From assembly GCA_008694505.1 (NCBI GenBank), contig VZDJ01004378.1, positions 18,184,269-18,248,268 of the forward strand: a stretch of 64,000 bases of DNA, given 5' to 3'. The notes beneath the pieces were generated by a model, which worked only from the letters and a program-made list of their open reading frames with translations, had not been told where the DNA came from and searched no databases. This document shows positions 43,701-58,700 of this stretch, one piece after another; the stretch's first letter is position 1; the number at the start of each line of letters is the position of its first letter. Origin of the DNA: Cyanoderma ruficeps (taxonomy: Eukaryota; Chordata; Aves; Passeriformes; Timaliidae). The position numbers were made by a program, and so were the translations under genes.

Positions 43701-46700
43701 TACAGTAAAGCTAAAGTGTATGATCAGTGCTTAAATTTCCCATTACTGCATACAAAAACCAAGTAAAACATTGAGATCAGAGTACTTAAAATTTTTTTTT
43801 GTACTCATCACTATTGAACAATGTACCATGCGACTAATAGCACATTTGTGTTTTGTGGGCTGCCTCAACTAGGCTGTAATCCCATCAGCTATCATCAATC
43901 AAACATGGCTAGGCACAACCAGAGATGGTATAGAGGCTGTCTTGTTGAGAAAACAGTCTTTTAATTCAGTTGATGTTCTGCTTCTGACCAACTCAAATTC
44001 TTGTTTTGCAATAGGATGAAACAAACCCAAAAAAATCCTTCACCATGTCCATGCCTTAAAATACTGCCCGTTTGGTGAAGTATAAATATGGATAGTTGCA
44101 TTTGGTGAAATTTCTCCATAGTGTAAATTGTGTTTGTGTGTCAATGATTCTCCCACAACTAAAACCCCATTCAGCCAAAACCACTTCAGAATAATAAGTG
44201 ATTAAGTCAACACTGAACTGCTATAAAATCTGTCATCACTTATTATCCAAACTAAATTCTATAGTTCAGATAAAATATAATTTGTAGTTTTACTTTTTCT
44301 TCAATGAAATATTATTGTCAGATGCCCAGAATTTCTGTATGTTGTCTCTTGAATGTATATAGCATAGAATATGAAATGAAAGTCTTGTGTTGTACTGTCA
44401 ATGTCAGAATAAATTACATGCTGTATGTATTTTCATATGGTGATGGGTAAGGCTGGAAGAATATCTTTGTGACCAGAAATATTTGACATTATGAAATGCA
44501 ATGGCTATGAGGTTGCAGGTTTTATAAGAAAATTAGATTTATAAAAAGATTAACAGTGTTGCTAAACACAGGATTTTCTGGAATAGTCAACATTAGAGTG
44601 TAGAGTGATATCCAAGCATGTTAAAAACATTCCCACCAAATAATAATTGGAAAAAAAATTCTTGCATTTTTTGGTTAAAAAGAATGCTATTATTTTTTGT
44701 TTTTAAAATAGTAATAGACTATAATAGTTTTGGAAAAGTAGTTTTAGAATGTATCCAGTGGGGTTTTTTTAGACCTGTTGGCTGGCTCACCCTCAATGGA
44801 CATAGAAAATTGCTATTTTTTTTAATAAGAATGTAATAGAATAGGAAGAGTTGTGCAGCCCTATGGATTCAAATGAATAATTTATTCAATGGAGACTTCA
44901 ATCCAGGAGCTATTTTAACAAGTAGTTTTTGAATTTAAATACATGATTTTTTTTTTGCTGACTCAACCTAACATGTTTAAGTACCTCATTGCCATGAGCT
45001 TTTAAATACATAACTGAGAGATGCTAACAGGTGATTTGTATCTGTAGTGATATTAAATGTACAGAATGTTTGGTAGCTAACAGATGTCAATATCTACGTG
45101 CTTACAGAAAAAACGTTTAAAATTCATATAATAAAATGAAGAAAAAGTTGAACTAGATGGCAATACATATTTTTACTTGCAAGAGACTTTACTTTTGAAC
45201 AAACATGTAAACTGACTTTTGCAGCATTTACTGGGCTGAGGTTTACAATTCATAAGAGTTGAAAACAACTCAGTGGTAAGCAGTGGTTTGCAATTGGCTA
45301 CAGTAAACTTTCATGGCAAAAATACGACCAGTACTTAGAACAAATTTTAAAACACCTTTTTCCTGATACCTAGTTGCAGACGAAACTATTTTTCAAATTT
45401 TCTTCAATAGGAAAGAGGAATTTTGTAGAATAATTCACTTAATGGAAGGTGGTTCAGACAAAGTTTACTTTCCTTTGTGTTTGATGGAATTTTTGATATG
45501 AATTTTCAGTCCTAGATTTTCACTTGTGAGTAATCTTTTCCGCTCAAATTTGTGGCTGATTTCCTGCATTGCCTGCATGACAAGTAAACTGCAAATTATA
45601 TTAAAGTGCATGTGCAGTTCATCAAAAGGTGTTCTTCTGATTGATATATCATACTGTTAGATTTCTGGGAGTACTAATGTTCGTGCTGGCACATGGTGCA
45701 ACTGTTTGGGGTCACCTTCTCACCTATCATCTGCCTGAGGAGCCTCTGGCTCGTTTGGGTAGCACTTCAGTGTAATATGGCTCTGTAAAACACTCTGCAT
45801 CAGGATTTTCCCTTTCTGGAAATATACATGTCAGTAGCAAGAGTAACAGAGCAGTAAGCCTTTTCATCATCACGTGGGTTTCCTAGAAATTGCTGTCTTA
45901 AGGACCAAATCTTATGTTACTCAAAATGTAAATTCAGAATAAGGAAAAAAATCGGTTTGCTTTCCAGAAGAACTCTTCACTTGTGCTTTTGAATCCACCG
46001 TCTCTTCTTGAGTCCACAAAACTGGGAAGTCCTCCTTGTTGAGTCCTTTCAGACTTTATTTTGGGGTGTAATTATGCCATACATTGACAGCTGCCAGGAA
46101 GGTCTGGGTTATGAAGGAGCTCTGCCTGTTACTGCTTGTTCCTACTTTCCCCACACATGGGCCATTAAAATGGTTATTAAATACTGCTGTCAATCAGCTT
46201 ATTGAAATGACTCAGGTAAAAATAAGCTGCTAGAAAAGATTCCTTTGGACCCTGGGATCTTTCTAAAAGATAAGCATTCTGTTTTCTAAAGATACATGAA
46301 AGGAGAAGACACTTCACATCAAATGATTAATACCCTCCTCCCCTGTCTCCCCCCCCCCCCCCACCCCATCTTNATATTAATATGAGGGAATATCTCATGA
46401 AAGAGTGCCCAGGATCACTTATTCAAAATGCAAAAGCAATGGACAGAAGTCAGCATTTCTCTAAACCAGATTTATGGTTGTGGTGTAGTTCTTTTTCAGA
46501 CCCTTTTTTAAGAGTCAGATTTTTTCCTGTGATTAGTTTGTTTTCTTTTGCCTTCTGCCAACAAGTTGATATTTTATTAGCTTTCAAATGTTTTTCTGTG
46601 CATTCTTGTCATTTGTGTGCCAATGCATAAGTAGTTTGAGTAGCTAAAAGTTTCTGTTTGCCTTTGCAAATGAAGCTGAATAGAGTCAATGGTTTTCAGT

Positions 46701-49700
46701 GTCTCTGGGATAATATTAAAGTAGCTAGAGAGGTAAAGGGGCAGATTGTTATTGTTGCTAAAAAGTTGTTAATCAGATAGGAATTGCTCTGTCTCTTTTT
46801 GTTTTCCTCTCTTTCTCTGAGATCTTTTGTCAAGCTCATGTTCACAAGACAGCAGTGAAAAATGTTGCTGAGAAGAACAGGGGGCCCTGTACACTGACAT
46901 CTGAAGATGCTATAAGCCAAGTGAATTATGTAAAAAGAGATAGAATAATTTGCATTGACTTTTTACTGGCTGACAAAGCAAATTGTCTTTTCTATCATGT
47001 TGTGGAGAATTTACATTATTTGTTAAATGATTTCTGGAATAGAGTAAAAGCGTCTGGAGGAAATAATCACAGAGAAAAGCCCAAGGGATAATCTTCAGAT
47101 ACAGCAAAATAATTGGAGCTTTAGCTATACAGGTTGTTTGAAGCATAATTCCATGCCCAGAGGAGCCAATGGGAGAAACCTGGAATGGTTTCCACAGATA
47201 TCGATTCAAAGCTTTGAGCTGGCAGAAACAGCAAGACAATTTCTTGCAGCTCTTCTCTATGTAAAGATCTATATTGTGCTTTTATCAAGCAATTTTATAA
47301 ACTCAGAATTTCTTCACAAGCTCTAATCCATCTCTTAATTCTAGGCTTTGGACCAAAGAATGTTCTCTGACCTTTGTTGCTTTCTTTTATAGCTAGAAAC
47401 AATCTTTATTGCAAGGAAACACTACATAAATCCCTAGAAAGAAGCTGTCTCTTTATATAGATTGTTTCCTCCTGTGTCAAAACCATGGGGCAAGATTCTC
47501 AAGACAGCAGAGTATCTGTGCAAGTGCAGAATAAATACATATATTTTTCTGAGAGTAGATCCACAGTCTGGTGGGAGGCTCTGGTGGATGGGGTTCCTAA
47601 ACCAGTCATGTTGTTCGTGTGAAGGAGGTTTATTGCACCTTTGTGTTTCAGACAGGCATGCAGCACTGCAAAAATGAGGTGCCTGGTGGGCTACTGATAG
47701 AGGGACTAGTATTTTGCTTTAAGTGTTGTTAAAGACAGAATTTTGAAATGTGGGGAGACCAAATGGCACATGGCAGAAAGCTTCTTCAAATTTCACTGAA
47801 TCCCTGTTCACTAAAAATACGACTCCAAGATTTAAGTTTGTAGATTGGTAGCTGTGAATTTGTATTCCCTTCTGGACTGGAGAAGCTTGTGGATTTCTGC
47901 ATGGCCTATAAGTAAATACATAAAAATCTCTCTGCAGCGTAGATCTTTTGCTCATCATGTGCCTCTCTCCAGTTGTTGTGTTGCAAACAGGCAAGACTCT
48001 CCTTACTGCTTCAGGGCAAGGGGACTGAACTTCACACTGGATTTCTGTAGGAGACTGCCAACAAGGCTTCCCTTGGTTTCAGACACATAGGTATCATTAC
48101 CTTTTCTTTCATGGCGTCTCCCAAATGTTCCGGCTACAGGCTGATCTGAGGAAATGAGGACAGTAATGACATTACAGCATCATGATTATTTGGTAGTCTT
48201 TTGTGTTTGTTGAACTGTGGGAGACAAAGCCAATGATGTGTACATCACGGCTGTTGTTGCTCAGTTATCCCACTCATAAATGAATCAGCATTTCTAGATG
48301 GAGATTCTTTGGTCAAGTGTTGTGTTATCTGGGGAAGTGCTGGGTGAGTAAGTTTGTCCTCCTAGCTGACACTTCACTCTGATCACCAAGGAGTATGTTT
48401 CCTTCAGTGTGGCGTCCTTTTGAAAGACAGCAAAGAAAAGGAATGAAAAAAAGGCAAAAGTAGAGTTTACTTTGGCTGTTGATATTTCACTTCTGTGGTG
48501 CGTACATAAGCATCCCAAATTCTCTCTCAGGGATGAGGAGACATATTTTTTTTTCAGTCTTCATTATAGGAAATGTCAAGTGATAGAAAGATGTTTTAGT
48601 CATATACCATACATGTGGTATATGTATGCTGGTTGATTTGTAGATCAGACTCTTCAGCATCAAAGTTGTTACTTTTTGTACTTTACCTTAAAAAAACCAT
48701 ACAGAACTGTTCTTTTGGTGTCAAGTTTCTAAAAGGGCTCAAAATGTCTTCAGTTAACTCTTGCTTGGCACACAAGTTGGCATTCTTCAAGTAAGTGACC
48801 AAGAAACAAGCACAGGCAAACTGAAATTGTTATGTATCTCTGAATGCCACTAGTTGCATTTTTCTTTCCCTAATCTTAGATTTCTTCTAAAATGCTGTTT
48901 GACAACTGCCCCAGAAAGATAACTTGTACTAGAAATATTTTCATGGTAGTAATAAAGTCTTGTGGTGGGACCACCCTGAACAGGAGAAAATGCGGGGTTT
49001 GTTAGAGCCGAGTTAAGAGAATGCATCATGTAGCTGGGAGACAGCCCGGAAAGGGACCTCCTAAATTGTTGCACCCAGTTCTACTTCTGTGTTTGACAAC
49101 CAGCTATACAGCAACTCATCAAACTCCAGTTTAAATGTGTCTGGAGTCTTCTGATTCCAGTATTCCTACCAGAAAATGTTCTGAATTCAGAATTTCTTGA
49201 CAGAAGTGCATATCGTGAAGTCTGAATTCCGGTTGTGGTGGCCAAATACTTCATTTTACACTACTTTTTGGAAGAAAATGACAATATTAATTTTAAACCC
49301 TGCCACACAGAACATTACATATACAGTTTTTGTTTCTTCTACAGTAAACATATGCTGACTTGGTGAAGAAAAGAGTGACCTGTCTTTTAACAAATAGCTG
49401 TGTCCTTCTTGGACTTGATTGGTCCATAAGTAGGCAGTAAGGAAAATGTGCAAGTAGGAAAGACTGAACCTAGACCTTATGTGTAGTTCATTGCTTTGAA
49501 AGAAAACATTTTGACTGTTTGCTATACCTTAGGCCTGGAGCAGAAAGGACTAACAAGTCAGAGAAAAAGGCTTGATTGTAATCAAGGGAAAGTCTGACAA
49601 TTTAGGCCTGACATGGTAACCTGTTTCCTCTTCCTGTAGCTAGTAGACCCTAGCTGCTTCACAAAACATGAAGGATGGAAAATGTGGATGCCCTGGGTTC

Positions 49701-52700
49701 GGCACTTATGTTTGAAGCCACTACTGAGGTCCAGAAGTAACAGTAACTGGATTAGTTATGTTGTTTCTGTTTTGTGGGATACTATGAGAAACATATGGCT
49801 ATTGTTTCTCCTTTTTTAGCTGTGGCTTATGCATTTTTCCCAAATCCACTCAGTTTCTTTCTACTTCATGTATTGATAGGGGCCATGCCTAGCTTTACTA
49901 CAGACAGTTCTTTCCCAGAGTTGAGTCATAGAAAATCCACACTGGGGAGGCAGATTAATTTGTAAAACCCGGTGTTTCCAGTTCTTATCAAGGCCAGAAC
50001 CTTGCAGGTCTTGCGAAGAGTCAGATGAATAAAAACAGCCATTTACAGTAGATTATCTGAGACTTCTTGAGATACGTAAACCCTCTTGCTCTTGCACATA
50101 ATACACTTGCTGATTGACAGGGCTGGAAGGGCAGAAGGGAGAGAGAGGCTAACAAATGAAGAAAAAGGATCAGGTTGTGCTGTAGGCTTTTTACAGCTGT
50201 TCGTTCTCAGTGGTGCTACTTACTGAAGCATTTGGGTAAAGTAAGAGGAAAGAGTTACATGGTTGCTAGGGGGGATGAGAGATTGTATTTTCTAATTCTG
50301 GGTGCAAAGTCAGCTTAAGATATTTTTTAGGGTATCAATGTACCCTTCCACACAGGATTAAGATCAGTTCATCTCAAAATTATTACCGTCCCAAAGAGAC
50401 TTGTTTCCACCATAGTTGCTCTCAGTGAAAAGACCGTGTTGCCTTTTGTGTGGGTCACACATGTCCTCTGTGTATCTCTCTCTAGAAAAACAAAGAGACT
50501 AATGTGTTTCATTAAGTGTCAGGCTATGAATGTGGAATAGTTTAGTCTTTGGTGGAATGAGTCTATGCCATGTAGGAAATAACTTGCTGAAAGTTCACTT
50601 GTTGTCAGTCCAGGCACTGTTTGGGTGTCACCTCTCACATTAGTACTTCCAAAGCAGGATATGCCAAGAAGATAGGTGAAGATACTAGATTTCTTCCTGC
50701 CTGGATTGATGCATACAGATAAGAGTTTTTTCTGACAGAAGATGTGGAAGTGAAAGACTGAAAAGTGAAGAATTACGATTACAGATCTGGGTCACAGGAG
50801 AAAAAAAATTCCGTCTTTTTATTTGGTCTCATTTCAGGTCAGGGTGAAGGAGGTAGGGTGAAAATAACAGTTCTCTAGTTGGAAAACCTACTGGTTTACT
50901 AATTAAATAATACAGTGTGGTAGAAACTTTTTAAAGCTGGTTGTAGTTCAAAGTTCTTCCTTCTCTTCATATTATCATGCATATTTTTTTTTAACTGCAA
51001 GCTGCTGTTTGTGTTTAGGACATGAGTATGTTTGCTTCACTTTAACTCAATTTAGGGCTCATTTAAAAATAACTAGTTCACTAGTTCATATGCTTCCTGT
51101 TGTTTGTAAAGCTCCTTAAAAATGGGGTATTGGAGTACTGTATTAACTAAATATCCTGTTTCCAAATTCAAGGGCATAAAAATAAGCTACTTCTCCTCTT
51201 AAATGGCATTGAATAGTTTTTGATTCATTGATTTGGAGAAGTGTCCTCCCATGATGATGAGGGAGAGTCTTTGCCATGTGGTTGGTAATGTGTGTTAAGT
51301 GAATGTCTGCACATCAGAGCATACAGAGTCATTCTCTGTGATTTCTGTGAGATACATACAAGAATAAGTGTAATATAATAGAAATGTGGATGTGTAGGAG
51401 AGTGAGACAGACAAAGACAGATCTGCAGTGCTGGAACAGAGGTGGGACTCATATTGTGGAATGCCCTAGGGACCTGAGTGTATCAGTTTACATTTCCTGT
51501 TTTGCAGAGAAAACAACTATTTTCTATTTTTTTAAACTGTAGATGGAAGTCTATTTTCTTTGACTTATGGATTAGCATTGTTGACAAAGTACTCATGAGT
51601 TGCCTCCAGGTTGTTGCTGTAAGTTGAAAGCCACTGGCAATTTTTTTTTGTTAGAGGATGAAACTGTTTAAGAGAAAAGAAAGAAGAAAAGAAGGGAGAG
51701 GGGAAAAAACAGAGGGTTTCCTAGGGGGTGGTTTTAAAGTGCTATCTCCCTGCTTTGCACCTGCTGAGAAATTAGAATTTAAGCTTGCCTGAGTTCCCTA
51801 TGGCTACTTGCTGTCAGTGCCTGTTTTGGCAACCTCTGAGCAAAAAGCATGAAACAGCTTTGATTCTCTTTTTTCTCCCCTCCTTCGCATCTGTTGCTTC
51901 ACTCTGGATCATGAGGTGTGCCAGCCTCCTTGTGCCGGGAGTGAGGTCAAGCAGAGGCTGTTCTGTCAATGCTGATGGTGTCTGAGACCCCTGTAATTGG
52001 CATTATCTGCAATGGCCCAGATATTAGCTGAGGATCAATGCAGACAGAACACGAAGCAGCACTTGGAGCCTTTGCACTGGTATGAGTGAGTTTCTGAGAA
52101 AAGAGGCCTGGTCTTGCAAGCAAGGCAGTAAGACCATTGGTGTTCTTTGAGGCTGGTACCTCTCTGAAACCAGTTTAGGGCTAAAGTTATGCAACCAGTG
52201 CTATGTAATTTTTCCAGCATATGCCACTCCCGAACTAATGTCAGCTAAAGGCGAAAATGTATAGAAAAGACTGGTACATGTACACTTCAGACTGAAGGCA
52301 GAGAAAATATTTGATCTTTCATTTTTTATTAACTAACCCATTTTCCACCAAAGCTGAGGCAGAACAGGTGTGGCCGATTCAAGGATTCTGCCTTTTCTGG
52401 GAACAGTGCCAGGTATGAGTGACTTGAGAGTATGGGAGATATGACACTTTCTTCATTAGCTGTATACTCATGATTTTGAAGTGTGATTATGAAATTCTTC
52501 CTGTATCACATGAATGTAAAGGTTTTACTTCATTCTAACTGCCATTGTTGCAGAAGTGAAGGCTCCTGTCTTGGTTATAGGAGTATAGAAAGCTAGCTGA
52601 TATGCTACCTATTAAAAGTTTATAAAGCTATGTTGCATAAACCCAGCTCTCCAAATTTGGCTGTATGTTTCAGTATTGAAGGCTGATTTTTTTTTCCCTG

Positions 52701-55700
52701 CTGTAACATTTCATCCTGAATTTTCTATGTAAAGTGGGCAAAAACAGTAAGATGCTTTTTTATTTCCTTGTTTTCAGGAGAAAAAGGGGTTGACAACAAA
52801 GAAAAGTGTATTTCACCGCATTGAAATTATTTAGATGAGAATTATTCTGAGAGGTGGAATTTAAAATTAAGCATTTCTCTCTTTCTCCCTTCTTTCTAGT
52901 CTCCCCTATTTTTATCCAAAACAGTTTGACTTTGAGAGTACAAAATACATTATTAAGGGTTTTTTTCACAGAGAGCTTATTAAAAGGAAGGATGAAACTG
53001 TAAATGAGTTCATGCAGAACTACAGTTTGTCAAATCCTGCAAGGGGCACTACTACCGCTGTTACTCATCAAAAGTGGTAGGAGATTGGTTTGAAATAGAT
53101 AGAAGAAGACACTTTTTAAAAAGAGTCTTTAGTGAAGGGCAGGACAGAATTTTTGATTAATTTGCTCTGATAAGGGATTGGATGGAAGTTTGCCACCTTT
53201 TTATCAGTTTCTGAAACTGATACTGTGGTTATTAAAAGTTCAATTTTTAGAATTTTCAGGGTACACTAGCATCTTCTGTCACTGACTTTGCTGCTTCCTG
53301 GATGTTGAAATGTCACTTTTTACCTATTTGTTTATCTCTGACTCTAACTGCTGGATATACTTGTGAAATAGGAAATGAACAGCTCTTGCAGTTCCCAAAA
53401 CTGTCACGCTAAAATAAATCATAAGCATAATTTGGGAAACTTGTCAGACTGTAATTAGGATTAGTTTTATTGAAGACTGTGTTGTGGTGGTTACTAAGCA
53501 AAAGATAGAACATAATTAATGACAGCCACTTCAAGTCACCTTGTATTATATGCCTGTTAACTGTTGATTTATTGGTGCAAAATTACAATGAGGTGGCAGT
53601 GTGTGCCACTTCAGCATATTTGGGTGAGCCATTCAATCACCTCTAACATATTTCCTGTTTGGGCTGGCAGACATAGCTTTGCATCAAGTGGCAAGGGAAG
53701 ACAGATGTAGTCTGGAACTGTGCAGAAGAATGCTGCTTCAGGCATGTTCTAAGTTGGTGTTTTCCTGAGCATTTTACTGCTTTACCCGCACTATCTTGGT
53801 TCATATACCTATACAGAACCTTGACATAGTCAAGAAAAAAGACATTCTAGACACATTCTGTTGCAAGCAAGAAGATCAGCGGTCCTGCTTCAGCCAAAGT
53901 AACAGTCAGACCCCTGCAAATTCAGTCAAAAGCATGCTGAAAACAATATGGGCCTGAACAGAATACGAAGTCTAGGAAGTAGCAGGTTATTACAATTTTA
54001 TGTCAATGTCAGTGTGTTACCTTCAACCTCAGATCTGATCACAGAGGTGTATAAGTATGGTTTTCTGATATACTGTGCTGGTGGGGGGGGGGAGGGGTAG
54101 AAAATTGCCAGACCTGCAAGAAAACAATTAAAAAAAAAAAATCTGGTCTCCTTCAATTGCATATGCCTACTTAATAGCCGTTAGTTCAGAAGAAGCCACA
54201 AAATACTTCCCAACTGCTTGTAGCATCCTTAAAACCTTTAGTGCAAAAGATAAAACCCTCAAAAGTTGCAAAGAAAACAGGAGAGACCAAGAGGTCTAAA
54301 TTTTCATTGTACTTGGAAATATGTTAAGCAGAATTTCCTGTATGAGCCTGGTAAGCTGATGGTGAGTCACTGCATAGACTAGACCAATATAAGTATGGAC
54401 CTGGACCACTGTGACGTAGGGGGAAGTTTCTGGTATGTCAGTGTGGGGCACCAATGGCCTGTCAAAACGGTAGAATTGCTGATTCTGCATAAGAAAGGCT
54501 GGGAAAGAGATTCTTGCTGGTCTTTGATTACATGCCCAAGGAATTACAAGATTCCTTGTACAGGATTACACGAAAAGGAATTCCAAGGATTGATGACACA
54601 ACTAGTTTTCTTTCTTGGGGGGTCACAGGAGATTCAGTTCCCTCTTCAGTTTTTCTTTTCTCCCTTCCAGCATCCAAACACAGAAAATTGCAAATGTACC
54701 TAAGGGTGTGAAAAGCAATAATCTAATATCGTTAGAATGGAGATAAAGAGTTTTGAGCAAGAGGGAGGGAGACATCATTACAGTACTAGGAGAGGAGACA
54801 AGTTAACAAATATAATGAGCCAGAAGAGCTATGCTGAATTGACAGTGAGAGTTATGTGGAGGCCAGAATGTCTGGATTTTCACCAGGCCAAGTCATTACA
54901 GGGATTCGTGTGCCTGGAGATGTACTCTCTTAACTGTGATTTCAACAGCACTTTTGTGAATCAGATTGCATGCTGATACAAGTCAGTTCTCCGACTATGG
55001 AAATAGACTTCTAGAGCTGAAACCTCTACGAATGACACCTTACTAATGCCAGAAGGACTGATACCCTATAGACTAAGTAGCAGAATTCTGCGATAACTTT
55101 TGTTATGAGGGTTCCTTGTCTTTCTTCATTAGTTGCTAGAATATATTTCTGTAATTATGCATTTCTCAGTATTGCATACAATTACATACAATTAATTCAT
55201 TGTGTTTGGGCATTTGTTTTCAATTGAATCTGTTTTATTTTTTTTAAAAAAGCTTATTTTTTATTACAAAATTAAACTAAAAAAGTTTATTATTTTATTA
55301 CAAAAAATAGTTAATATAAAGTGATGAGAGAAAGTCTGTGAAAAAAGCTGAGTATCTAGAATGTTGAATACCAAAAGGAAGCATGTGCTCTTCTAGATCC
55401 TAAAGCGATGGTTGGGATTTCTGGTCTTTTGTCTGCTGTCTTTTTGTCATCTTCTAAAGTTTTCCATTTGTTACTTCAAGTACTGAAGTTTGAAAGGACA
55501 GGTAATAATCTTGTACCTCATCACTTTGTCAAGCATAGTACTCTGTTCACTGAAATTTGTATTGTCACTGCAATGCTGAATCTTTACCTGTAAATGAAAT
55601 AACAGTTCCTTGTGCAGCATATAGCTGTGGCAAGGGATGAAAGTGTGTTTTAATAAATATGTGTTTCATTTTTTCTTGCTGGCAGGACAGCTGGTATTCT

Positions 55701-58700
55701 TGAAGCCCATAGTAGTTTGTCTCTATAGATGACCATCTTTGGTCATCACTGCCGTACCTTCAAGCTGACATCAAGCTGAACTCCCAGTCAGCACAGACAG
55801 CAAGGAATGTACTGAGATTATGTATGGTAATGCAAAGTACACTACCGTTCCTGTTGTCTTTGAAGAAGAATGCACTGGACTTATTTTAAACAGTTTTTGA
55901 AGCTTTAAAGAAGAAGAAATTGGGATTGGAATATCCATAAAGAACTAGTTATGTGGATTTTTATTCCAGCTAGCCAGAGGAGGTTCAGCACCTTTGAAGG
56001 TGTTAAACAAAGCCACTCTTGCTTGTTTTAGCTCTATTTGAATTGCAAATGGGGGGGTGGCGAAAATCAATGTTTACTAAAAGAGAGAGAACAAAACTGG
56101 CTTAAGGAGTAAAAGATCTTGAGAAGTATCAAAATATTAGCATAAAAAAGCAAACCACACTGGCCTCTTATAGAAATACCTGTAATGTGCCTTCCATCAA
56201 GTAAAGTCATGAAATAAGGAGAGGATTCCTCCACTGATACGATTGTTACTGTTTAATTTAAACTGATAGATTTTTAATCCCTGCACCAAGAAAGAATCCC
56301 TCAGTTCTCCTTTGTTTTCCTTCAGCCTCTTCTGCATCTCTCATTTGCATTCTCAGATGCCAGTAGAGCGCTAGTCTTTGATCTTTCACATACTTAATAA
56401 TTTGCTTTAAGCAAGTCCTTAGTCCTTTTGAATCTGATTTACATTTGAACCAGCATCTGATTTATATTGTTCCAGCAGTGAAAGGGGACCGGGAGCCACA
56501 TGTAAACACTGTTTCATTTAGGCTGTTTTATAGCCTGTCTTGTAGGAGGGAAAGATCATGTCTTCGGTGTGAAGGAGAAGTTGGTTCAAAGACTTTGGTG
56601 TGAATTTTGCATACTTCCAGTGCAGATGATTTGATGACTTGGTGTCCTGGCGTACTAGGTTCACTACAGAACTGTAATGTTCATCTGCATAATATTATAA
56701 AGATTTTAAAGAATGCTTCTATTGTGCACATTGAATTAGCTCTGTGTACTCTGTGTTGATAGGAGTCAGAACGAAAAAACCTCCTAAATTCAGGGGCTAT
56801 TAGATTCTGATTCCATACTAGGCATTCTTTTGTGCCTATCATTATACTGAAGATCTAGCAATTTATTCTCTTTCTTCTAGTAGACCTTACAATACTTGTT
56901 TTGTGCAAGTCATTCTTAGATTTTCTGAAAAGAAAAGCCTGTTTGCTCAGTCATGGTCTACATCAAACATTACCGATGCAGCAAAATCTTTAATTGGACT
57001 TTTACTTTTAAGAGGAATGATCAGAAATTGTTTTCTCTGTAAATAATAATGAAGCAAGATGGTATGGGAAAATTATGATTCTAACAGAAAAAAGTCATCA
57101 TAATAGAAACATTTTAAAATGAGACCTGTATTATCTTAATGTAAATTATTCATCGGTTATCAAATTTCGATGAGGTTTGTGAACCTAACTTTGTTATGGT
57201 TCTTTAATATAACTTTAATATAACTTTAATATAACTTTAATGTTTAAATCTGTGATGCAGAGAATGGAATTCTACTCAGGGAAACCATTCTGATTTCTGT
57301 ATAATTGAAAAAGTTTATGTATTCAGTGGGCCAGTAGTACTGAGAGCAGGCATCTATCTCCATGACTTTGTAATGTCACTGTATAACATGGGGTATAAAC
57401 AAGATTGCACTTGGTCAAATAGTGCTATTTCAGGAGAAGAACGTTCTACATCTGTTTTGGTATCTTCCTTGTTGCCAGGGGCTGATCAGGAAGGTTCTCG
57501 GCTTTTGTACCTGACAGATGCAATTGATTATACTGAATTTATGTCTGCTTTATGTTCACTTTATTCAAACTTCTTTTTATGACTTCTTTTGCTTGTTCAG
57601 TCTAACTGCTGTTTTTCCTTCAACATCTTTGATACTCATGTGATCAAGTCAATTCTCTGTATCACTGCATTTTGTGTATACAGTCTGCTCTCAAATACAA
57701 TTGCATCATGTAAAGCTGTTTCATAGAATCATAGAATTGTTAAGGTTGGAAAAGACCTTTAAGATTATTAAATCCAACTGTTAAACCAGCACTGCTATGT
57801 TTGCCACTAAACTGTATCCCCAAGAGTCACATCCACACATTCTTTGAACACTTCTATGGTCACTAACGCCATCATTTCTTTGGGCAGCCTGTTCGAAAAC
57901 CATATGGCACTTTCAGAGAAGAATTTTTTCCTAATACCCAATCTAAACTTCCCCTGTTGCAATTCAGAACCATTTCCTCTTGTCCCGATGCAAGTTACTT
58001 TGGAGAAGAGATCCACAGTCCCCATCTGGCTACAGACTCCTTCCAGGCAGTTGTAGAGAGGAGTGAGGTTTTTCCTGAGCCTCCTTTTCATCAGAGTGAG
58101 CAATCCAGCTCCCTCAGCTGCCTCTCATCAGACTTGTGCTCTAGACCCTTCCCTAGCTCCATTGCCCTTCTCTAGACACACTCCAGCACCCCAATGTCCA
58201 TTTTGTAGAGAGGAGCCCAAAACTGGAACATAGGACTTCAGGTGAAGCCCCACCAGTGCCAGGTACAGGGGACAGTCACTGCCCTGGTTCTGCTGGCCTC
58301 ACTATTGCTGATACAGGCCAGGATCTCACTGGCTTTCTTGGCTATGCAGGCACACACTGGGTCATGTTCAGTTGCAGTCAACCAGCACTGCCAGTTTCTA
58401 GCCGCTCTGCCCCCAGCCTGTAGCATTCTATAGGGTTATTGTGACCCAGGTGTCCAGCATGGCGCGTAGCCTTGTTGAATCTCACACAGCTGGCTGTGGT
58501 GCTTCTATTTGGCCTGTCCAGATCCCTCTGCAGAGCTTTCCTGCCCTCCTGCAGATCAGCACTCCCACCCAACTTGGGTTTTTCTGCAAATTTACTGAGG
58601 GTGCACTCGATCCCCTTGTCTAGGTTGTCAATGAAGATATTAAACAGAAGTGGCCCAAATACTGGGTGCTGTGAAACACCACTGGTGATTGACCATTGGC